A DNA stretch of 11,923 nt, taken from NCBI GenBank assembly GCA_904502155.1, contig CAJGDV010000028.1:1-11923 (forward strand), given 5' to 3'. This DNA is from an uncultured Bacilli bacterium (lineage in GTDB: Bacteria; Bacillota_I; Bacilli_A; RF39; UBA660). Below, one piece after another: positions 1 to 4,922 of this stretch (the stretch's first letter is position 1; the number at the start of each line of letters is the position of its first letter). A program made the translations under genes and the position numbers. Below the pieces are notes generated by a model, which was not told the DNA's origin, searched no databases, and saw only the letters and a program-made list of their open reading frames with translations.

Positions 1-32
1 AGTGTGGTGCCTTACCGCTTGGCTACGAGGCA
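1..32 (-). tRNA. tRNA-Gln, partial (5' part only)
   Basis: The minus strand begins TGCCTCG, followed by TA and a D arm reading GCCAAGCGGTAAGGCA, then the start of an anticodon stem (CCACA). The window ends before the anticodon. The D arm and a 5' U are typical of Firmicutes tRNA-Gln, and Gln commonly follows Tyr in clusters of this kind. Identity is inferred, because the anticodon is outside the window. It is the last visible member of the minus-strand tRNA operon, 37 nt after tRNA-Tyr. Confidence 0.75.
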
Positions 33-69
33 ATACAAATCATAACTCAATTAATTTGGTAAATAAGAG

Positions 70-153
70 TGGTGGAGGGAGATGGATTTGAACCATCGAA
101 CCCGAAGGAACAGATTTACAGTCTGCCGCGTTTGGCCACTTCGCTATCCCTCC
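70..153 (-). tRNA. tRNA-Tyr (anticodon GTA)
   Basis: The acceptor arm GGAGGGA pairs with TCCCTCC, and an encoded CCA lies at 70-72. The anticodon loop is CTGTAAA, giving anticodon GTA at 117-119. The gene is 84 nt long because of an extended variable arm between anticodon and T arms, as expected for bacterial class II tRNA-Tyr. The T loop reads TTCGAAC. It lies 37 nt downstream of tRNA-Thr on the same strand. Confidence 0.97.
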
Positions 154-190
154 AAATCAATTTACTTAATAAATGATTAAACATAATAAA

Positions 191-266
<76 letters not shown>

Positions 267-269
267 ACA

Positions 270-346
270 TGGTGGGCGATACAGGACTCGAACCTGTGAC
301 CCCCTGCTTGTAAGGCAGGTGCTCTAACCAACTGAGCTAATCGCCC
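270..346 (-). tRNA. tRNA-Val (anticodon TAC)
   Basis: A 77-nt cloverleaf with acceptor GGGCGAT / ATCGCCC, encoded CCA at 270-272, D arm GCTCAGTTGGTTAGAGC, anticodon stem-loop CCTGC-CTTACAA-GCAGG (anticodon TAC at 310-312) and T loop TTCGAGT. It is the first gene of the Val-Thr-Tyr-Gln operon. The predicted promoter lies just upstream at 395-423. Confidence 0.97.
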
Positions 347-380
347 AAATCTTAATTGATTTGTATCAACAATATTTCCT

Positions 381-425
381 CGTTGACAAGTACAATATTA
401 CCATTAAATAAAAGCCTTGTCAACG
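381..425. repeat. Perfect 10-bp inverted repeat over the tRNA promoter
   Basis: CGTTGACAAG (381-390) and its exact reverse complement CTTGTCAACG (416-425) are separated by 25 bp. One arm contains the minus-strand -35 TTGACA; the other covers the predicted start point. On the plus strand the second arm is followed by a T-run, so the structure could also act as a plus-strand terminator. It may be an operator, but no binding protein can be named. Confidence 0.6.
395..423 (-). promoter_or_regulatory. Promoter of the tRNA operon
   Basis: On the minus strand a perfect -35 box TTGACA (423-418) is followed after exactly 17 bp by TAATAT (400-395), a 4/6 match to the -10 consensus. Transcription would start near 388, about 40 nt before tRNA-Val. 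Upstream are A-tracts that could act as an UP element. The -35 box lies inside one arm of a perfect inverted repeat. Confidence 0.7.
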
Positions 426-426
426 A

Positions 427-471
427 TTTTTTTAAATTTTTTTAATTTTTTTTAAATTTTTTTAATTTTTT
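427..471. promoter_or_regulatory. Phased A-tracts upstream of the tRNA promoter
   Basis: Five T-runs (427-433, 437-443, 446-453, 457-463, 466-471; A-runs on the minus strand) are separated by only AAA or AA. Their centres are about 8.5-10.5 bp apart, close to one helical turn. No G or C occurs from 426 to 480. Relative to the predicted tRNA start they span about -39 to -83, the position of an UP element and of curved DNA at stable-RNA promoters. This stretch also holds no visible hairpin terminator for the S1 gene that ends at 474. Confidence 0.5.
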
Positions 472-473
472 AA

Positions 474-839
474 TTATTTTTGTTCATTTTTAATAGATAT
501 TAACTTTTTTTCAATCCATATAGGTAAAATTTCATTCAATGTCTTAAACCCAGAAGGAGTTTCTATTATTCTTTTTTTGATATAACATTTTTTCTTATTA
601 TATGTAATATTTTTAATACTTAGTTTCAATTTCTTTTCAATATTATCAACATCGATGATTTCGACAAAAATAACATCTCCAATTTTGAAATAATTATTTA
701 TATTTTTTACAAAATTATATGAAATTTCAGAAATATGAATTAATCCACTATATCCATCATTTAAAGTCACAAATGCCCCATAATCTTCTATTCCAGATAT
801 TGTAGCTTTTGTGATTTGTCCTTTTTTATATAATGACAT
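474..839 (-). CDS. S1-domain RNA-binding regulator, CvfD/GSP13 (YugI) family
   Basis: A 121-residue protein with one S1 (OB-fold) RNA-binding domain at about residues 7-77. The core motifs are GAFVTLNDG, SGLIHISEIS and the closing KLKLSIK. After it comes a basic linker and the tail SGFKTLNEILPIWIE, which is characteristic of the small CvfD/GSP13/YugI group; these proteins associate with ribosomes and act post-transcriptionally (family knowledge). The reading frame stays open to a GTG at 848, but that GTG is part of the AGAGGTG ribosome binding site, which is 6 nt from the ATG at 839, so 839 is the better start. The gene is divergent from nfu. No convincing hairpin terminator follows, and transcription may run on toward the tRNA operon. 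Confidence 0.88.
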   Translation of the reverse strand: MSLYKKGQITKATISGIEDYGAFVTLNDGYSGLIHISEISYNFVKNINNYFKIGDVIFVEIIDVDNIEKKLKLSIKNITYNKKKCYIKKRIIETPSGFKTLNEILPIWIEKKLISIKNEQK

Positions 840-866
840 TAAATTCACCTCTAAATCACTAATGTT

Positions 867-875
867 ATTATATCA
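867..875 (-). promoter_or_regulatory. Extended -10 promoter of the S1 gene
   Basis: The minus strand reads TGATATAAT, a perfect TGnTATAAT extended -10. No good -35 box stands 16-18 bp upstream, which is common for this promoter type. The start would be near 860, about 20 nt before the ATG at 839. Confidence 0.65.
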
Positions 876-907
876 TAAAAATTCATTTTATTAACAATTA
901 AATAATG

Positions 908-936
908 TTTACTTTATTATTTTTTTGTTTTATAAT
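908..936 (+). promoter_or_regulatory. Promoter of nfu
   Basis: TTTACT (908-913, 4/6 match to -35) and a perfect TATAAT (931-936) are separated by 17 bp. The predicted start near 943 falls on the first base of the ribosome binding site, giving a leader of only about 11 nt. Confidence 0.7.
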
Positions 937-953
937 ACATCCAGGTGATAAAA

Positions 954-1181
954 ATGAATGAAAAAGAAATAATTATTGAAATAATTAATAAAATAAGACC
1001 ATTTTTAATTAATGATGGTGGAAATATTGAATTCGTTAAGTATGAAGATAATATTGTTTATGTAAAAATGATGGGAGCATGTTCTCATTGTGCTATGCTT
1101 GATTATACTTTAAAAGAAAGTATTGAAGCAGCAATTATAGAAGAAGTTCCATCAGTTAAAGCTGTTGTTAATGTTAATTAA
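954..1181 (+). CDS. nfu: NifU C-terminal-domain Fe-S scaffold/carrier protein
   Basis: A 75-residue protein that consists of little more than a single NifU-like (Nfu) domain. The diagnostic motif is MGACSHCAM, whose CxxC pair binds a labile Fe-S cluster in Nfu dimers for delivery to target enzymes (family knowledge). The start of the domain (RPFLINDGGNIEFV) and the helix after the cysteines (TLKESIEAAI) match the family. The GTG at 945 lies inside the AGGTGAT ribosome binding site (943-949), so the ATG at 954 is taken as the start. The gene is monocistronic: its own promoter lies upstream and a strong hairpin terminator overlaps the stop codon. Confidence 0.93.
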   Translation: MNEKEIIIEIINKIRPFLINDGGNIEFVKYEDNIVYVKMMGACSHCAMLDYTLKESIEAAIIEEVPSVKAVVNVN

Positions 1182-1203
1182 AACGTCCTAGGACGTTTTT
1201 TTT
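1180..1203 (+). terminator. Intrinsic terminator of nfu
   Basis: AAAACGTC-CTAG-GACGTTTT forms an 8-bp stem with a CTAG tetraloop (1180-1199), followed by T to 1203. It overlaps the nfu stop codon. The palindrome is also read on the minus strand just after the pseudokinase stop, where a short TTTT follows, so it may serve both convergent genes. Confidence 0.9.
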
Positions 1204-2083
1204 ATGACAAAAATTCAATATATTCTATTTGATTTGTTTTTCTAAGAATATTATATATTTTTTTTATCTCTAATTCATACGCTTCAAATTTATCAATAAA
1301 TCTATATATATTTTTTTCGTCCTTATCTTTTAATATGACTTCAAATGCTTCATCAAAAAAAGGTGTAATAAATAATAAACGAATAAAAAATAATTTTAAA
1401 ATTTTTATATTACATTTATTAATATACTCTATTATGTCTAAATTATTTGATTTAAAAAATAAATTTTTATAATATTCAGCATAATCTCTTTCTATACAGT
1501 CAATGACAATATTAAACGGATTCATTATCTCATTAATTTCCATATTATGAAAAATCCTGTGATGAGCAATATTATTTGGAACATTAATTTCTAATTTTTT
1601 ATATAAATTTATTCCTATTTCAGCAAGGCCAATTGGATAATCATAATTTATATATATTGTTTTTTTTGAATTTTTGTTGTCATTTAATAATGTTTCTAGA
1701 TAATCTATTTTATTAGACCATAATTTAGACCAATTTGCTTTATTAAAATAATAATTTAAATTTTTGGTTGATAAACTGTTAATTATTGATAGATCAATAC
1801 TATTGTTGTTATAATTTAGTATTTTTAAAAGCACATATTTTTTTTTATTATATTCTGTTATAAAGTGTCCGAATTTATTTTTCATGATTTGATGACAGAA
1901 TACACCAAAATAACTAAGTAGGACTGTAAATTCATATAACCTAAAAATATCTTCATCTGTTGTATCTAATTCAATTTCTTGAAGGTAATAATTAATATTA
2001 TTATTGTTAAAATATACTTTATTATCTTTTATTTTATAGTTTTCAATAACAATATTATAATTATACTCGATTAAATTTTTAAT
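1202..2083 (-). CDS. CotS/YutH-like pseudokinase (APH fold), probable ATT start
   Basis: The frame is open from 2083 to 1202 (293 residues). An ATG exists only at 1885, with no ribosome binding site. Upstream of it the same frame encodes 66 more plausible residues, beginning at an ATT exactly 7 nt after a perfect AGGAGG within the 3' end of the helicase gene; an in-frame stop lies a few codons further up. The sequence resembles the CotS/YutH spore-coat branch of aminoglycoside-phosphotransferase-like proteins: FGHFITEYNKKKYVLLKI (about 71-88), a Trp-rich WSKLWSNKIDYLE (118-130) and IDCIERDYAEYYKN (194-207). The catalytic HxD of true kinases reads HHR (174-176), so it is probably inactive. The family call is from memory of the pattern and is tentative. 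The composition is very Asn/Lys/Ile-rich. It overlaps the helicase by 13 nt, so the two are translationally coupled. Confidence 0.6.
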   Translation of the reverse strand: MKNLIEYNYNIVIENYKIKDNKVYFNNNNINYYLQEIELDTTDEDIFRLYEFTVLLSYFGVFCHQIMKNKFGHFITEYNKKKYVLLKILNYNNNSIDLSIINSLSTKNLNYYFNKANWSKLWSNKIDYLETLLNDNKNSKKTIYINYDYPIGLAEIGINLYKKLEINVPNNIAHHRIFHNMEINEIMNPFNIVIDCIERDYAEYYKNLFFKSNNLDIIEYINKCNIKILKLFFIRLLFITPFFDEAFEVILKDKDEKNIYRFIDKFEAYELEIKKIYNILRKTNQIEYIEFLS

Positions 2084-3522
2084 TGTTTTACCTCCTTTTT
2101 AATTTCTTTTATAAAACATGATTCATTCTTCTTGTTAACCAATAAATATACTTTTTTCTTAGTTCTAGTTAAGGCGACATAGAAAACACGTCTTTCTTCA
2201 TTTATATTTTTATCAAATTTAAAATAATGTTTTTTAAATTTATCTATTTTTTTAGTACTTGGGAATCCATACTCACCTTTCTCAAAATTAATAATTATTA
2301 CATTATCAAAGCCTAATCCTTTTGATGCATGAATAGTTAAAAATGTAATATTAATTTTTCTATTATATATATATGTAATTTTAGAATTATTTATTTTAAA
2401 TTTATATGATTTAATTTTATTGATATCAGCATTATATCTTCCTAAAATTAATATTTTGGTATTTATTCCATCTTCAGCAATGATGTTATTAATAATTTTT
2501 TCAAGATCATCTATGAAATTCTTATAGTAAACTAATAAAATAGGATTAATAATCTCTTTATAAGATTTTAAATTCTTTTTTATTAAAGATTCATCCTTCA
2601 TAATAAAATCTCCTGCAATATTAATTAGTGTCTGACTATTTCTATATGTATTTTGAATAAATAATGTTTTAGCTTCCATTTCACTTCTAAAATTATAAAA
2701 TAAATTAATATTAGAACCAGAAAAAGAATAAATTGACTGCCAATCATCTCCTACTACAATTATTTTAGCTTTATTAGCTGCTTCTTTTATTAAATTAAGC
2801 CTTATTAATGATATATCTTGATATTCATCAATAATAATATATTTATAGTTTATTTTATTATTTTCTTTTAAACATTTTGTTGCATCTATAATAAGATCAT
2901 CAAAATCCATAACATTATTTTTTTTACAATAATTTTTATATTCTATTAAAACTATTTTTAATAATTTCATTTCTGCACGGAATTTTGATATTTTAATATT
3001 TTCTAAATCTATATTATATGCTTTAAATAAATTGAGATTTTCCATACAAAAATTAACTAAATAATTATTGAATGAAATATTTTTGTTAAAATCATCACTT
3101 TTTTTATATTTATTCCATAATTTTTTTATATTTTCTTTATCATTATAATTTTTAATAATATTTTTAATTATTTTTTCTTTATTATTAATTAATTTTATGT
3201 TTTTATATTCGTTTATAATATCGTATGCAAATTTATGGAATGTACAAATTTTAATATTTAAATCAAATTTTTCATTAATATAATCTTTTAATTCATTAAC
3301 AGCTTTATTAGTATAAGAAATAACTAAAATATCATTACATGCTATTTTTTTTATTTCTACTAAATATTTTACTTTAGCAGTCATAGTGGTTGTTTTTCCT
3401 GCTCCTGCTCCGGCAATTACCATCAGAACATTAGAATCATCTTCTATAATTTTAATTTGATCGTGGTCTAGTTTTATGTTTTTATCAACATTTATAAATA
3501 AGTTATTATAATAATTTTCCAT
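2071..3522 (-). CDS. Compact UvrD-family (SF1A) DNA helicase, helicase IV-like
   Basis: A 483-residue protein with a full set of SF1A motifs: Q motif (D21-Q22), Walker A AGAGAGKT (37-44), motif Ia SYTNKAVNEL (69-78), FHKFAYDI (95-102), MDFDDLI (205-211), Walker B DEYQD (232-236), motif III GDDWQSIYSFSGS (258-270), motif IV NTYRN (291-295), motif V HASKGLGFD (398-406) and motif VI RRVFYVALTRTKKK (444-457). The GDDWQ form, rather than GDDDQ, points to helicase IV (HelD) relatives more than to UvrD, PcrA or GajB. It is shorter than HelD (about 680) and PcrA (about 730), lacking the extra N-terminal domain and large 1B/2B insertions. All ATPase residues are present. Probable role is ATP-driven 3'-5' DNA unwinding in repair or recombination. 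The ATG at 3522 has no clear ribosome binding site. It is the first gene of an operon with the pseudokinase. Confidence 0.9.
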   Translation of the reverse strand: MENYYNNLFINVDKNIKLDHDQIKIIEDDSNVLMVIAGAGAGKTTTMTAKVKYLVEIKKIACNDILVISYTNKAVNELKDYINEKFDLNIKICTFHKFAYDIINEYKNIKLINNKEKIIKNIIKNYNDKENIKKLWNKYKKSDDFNKNISFNNYLVNFCMENLNLFKAYNIDLENIKISKFRAEMKLLKIVLIEYKNYCKKNNVMDFDDLIIDATKCLKENNKINYKYIIIDEYQDISLIRLNLIKEAANKAKIIVVGDDWQSIYSFSGSNINLFYNFRSEMEAKTLFIQNTYRNSQTLINIAGDFIMKDESLIKKNLKSYKEIINPILLVYYKNFIDDLEKIINNIIAEDGINTKILILGRYNADINKIKSYKFKINNSKITYIYNRKINITFLTIHASKGLGFDNVIIINFEKGEYGFPSTKKIDKFKKHYFKFDKNINEERRVFYVALTRTKKKVYLLVNKKNESCFIKEIKKEVKQLKI

Positions 3523-3542
3523 ACTTAAATATACAACAAAAA

Positions 3543-3548
3543 ATTATA
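3543..3548 (-). promoter_or_regulatory. Probable -10 box for the helicase operon
   Basis: A perfect TATAAT on the minus strand lies about 20 nt before the helicase ATG. The only sequence at the -35 distance is the T-run of the upstream terminator, so support is weak. A start near 3536 would leave a leader of roughly 14 nt without a Shine-Dalgarno sequence. Confidence 0.35.
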
Positions 3549-3563
3549 ATATCCTTTTAAACC

Positions 3564-3595
3564 AAAAAAAATACAATATAAAATTTATATTGTAT
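3564..3595 (-). terminator. Intrinsic terminator of the patatin gene
   Basis: On the minus strand ATACAATATAAA and TTTATATTGTAT (3571-3595) form a 12-bp stem around one central base, followed by a run of T to 3564. The 5' arm contains the last codons and stop of the patatin gene. The stem is long but almost free of G and C. Confidence 0.75.
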
Positions 3596-4829
3596 AAATA
3601 TATATTGCAGTTAAAAATTCCTTAGGGAATATAATTGCTAAACTTATTATTTCTAATTTTGTTGCATTATGTTTATTAAAAGCATCATAAAAATATTTAA
3701 CTATAGCTCTTCTATTATGTGTTTTACGACCTTTTTTATGTAATATCATCTTTTTAATGTATGAACGACTAAATGCTTGATATTTATCAATTTCTCTTTT
3801 TAATAACACATTATAATAATTTATTGAATATATAATAGAATCATCTAATTTAAGTAGTTCTCCAGCATATTCTAGTACTTTATTCATGGTATCACTAATA
3901 AACTTATAATCTTTTGTGTTTAAAAATTTATTTAAACTTTGTGGATAAATTATTTCATCAATAATAGTTTTATCAAGACTTCTAGTAGCTAAAAATTTTT
4001 TAATATTGGCAACAAACTTTACATTATAACGTGTATAATTTTCGAAAAGATTACCTTTTTTGTAAGTAAACTTATTGCCGTCAAGCTTTTTGTAAACCTT
4101 CATAGTATCATTATAACCATATTTTATTGCTTTTCTTGATAATTTTTTATCAAATACTAAAAATGAACCTAAATCATTACGTGGAGTAATATATTTTATA
4201 CTTACTTTTTCATTATTTGGTTTTTGTTTTATCCCTACTGCACCTAAATCTACTGCTATAATTTCATCAGCACCTAAATCAACAGCAAGATTAATTGGTA
4301 AATTATCATAATATCCACCATCAACAAAATGAGTATCATCAATTTGAGTAATTTGAAAAGCAGGAAAACATGTACTTGATGCTAAAACATATTTTATTAA
4401 ATTTTTTTTGTTATTTTTTTTAGTTACTGCTTTAGGTTCCATTTTAGAAACATTATATGTAATAATTCCATAATCAATTGGTGATTTATAAAATTTCTTT
4501 TCATCATATGAATTATTTATAAATTCATAGATTTTACTTGTTTCCATGCCACCATTTTTTAAAAATTCTTTGGCATATTTCTTATATACTTCTAACAAAT
4601 TACAATCTTTTGGGAAAGTAACATCAAAAATATCATCAAAACCTATATTTTTCCATAAAAAAGCAGCTTTATGATATTCTTTTTGAACCATCATGATTCC
4701 ATTTACAGAACCAATTGATGTACCAGTAACAATATCATAATCAATTTTTAATTTTCTTAGAGCTTTCCAAACACCAATTTGATATGCTCCTTTTGAACCG
4801 CCACCAGATAAAACGATAGCCCTTTTCAT
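3585..4829 (-). CDS. Patatin-like phospholipase/acyl hydrolase
   Basis: A 414-residue protein. The N-terminal patatin domain (about 3-200) has the oxyanion-hole loop SGGGSKGAY (8-16), the nucleophile elbow GTSIG (36-40, Ser38) and DGGYYDNLP (170-178, Asp170). These give the complete Ser-Asp dyad, so lipid acyl-ester hydrolysis is likely. No signal peptide or membrane segment is visible. The C-terminal half (about 205-414) is rich in Lys and Tyr, ends with a basic patch KKGRKTHNRR near 365-374, and is not recognised. ATG 4829 follows AGGAAG at 7 nt; a further 20 in-frame codons upstream have no such signal and run through the promoter. Divergent from the Ca2+ ATPase, with which it shares a 93-bp control region. 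Confidence 0.9.
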   Translation of the reverse strand: MKRAIVLSGGGSKGAYQIGVWKALRKLKIDYDIVTGTSIGSVNGIMMVQKEYHKAAFLWKNIGFDDIFDVTFPKDCNLLEVYKKYAKEFLKNGGMETSKIYEFINNSYDEKKFYKSPIDYGIITYNVSKMEPKAVTKKNNKKNLIKYVLASSTCFPAFQITQIDDTHFVDGGYYDNLPINLAVDLGADEIIAVDLGAVGIKQKPNNEKVSIKYITPRNDLGSFLVFDKKLSRKAIKYGYNDTMKVYKKLDGNKFTYKKGNLFENYTRYNVKFVANIKKFLATRSLDKTIIDEIIYPQSLNKFLNTKDYKFISDTMNKVLEYAGELLKLDDSIIYSINYYNVLLKREIDKYQAFSRSYIKKMILHKKGRKTHNRRAIVKYFYDAFNKHNATKLEIISLAIIFPKEFLTAIYIYTI

Positions 4830-4848
4830 AGCACCACTTCCTATAAAA

Positions 4849-4857
4849 AGTATATCA
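4849..4857 (-). promoter_or_regulatory. Extended -10 promoter of the patatin gene
   Basis: The minus strand reads TGATATACT, a TGn extension joined to a 5/6 match of TATAAT, with no clear -35 box. The start would be near 4842, immediately before the AGGAAG ribosome binding site. It lies back to back with the ATPase promoter. Confidence 0.55.
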
Positions 4858-4876
4858 CAAAATTTTCCTAAATAAC

Positions 4877-4905
4877 TAGACAAAAACATAAATAAAAGAT
4901 AAAAT
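4877..4905 (+). promoter_or_regulatory. Promoter of the Ca2+ ATPase gene
   Basis: TAGACA (4877-4882) and TAAAAT (4900-4905), each a 5/6 match, are separated by 17 bp. The start near 4912 adjoins the AGGTGAT ribosome binding site at 4913-4919, giving a leader of about 11 nt. Confidence 0.65.
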
Positions 4906-4922
4906 ATATAATAGGTGATGAT

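Noticed and set aside
2071..2100. Programmed -1 frameshift joining helicase and pseudokinase
   Set aside because: The downstream frame is -1 to the helicase and an AGGAGG lies upstream, as at dnaX. However, no X-XXY-YYZ slippery heptamer is present before the helicase stop, and the AGGAGG to ATT spacing is ideal for initiation.
1202..3522. Gabija-type defence pair (GajA/GajB)
   Set aside because: The helicase size is similar to GajB, but its GDDWQ motif points to helicase IV relatives, and the partner lacks the ATPase and TOPRIM motifs of GajA.
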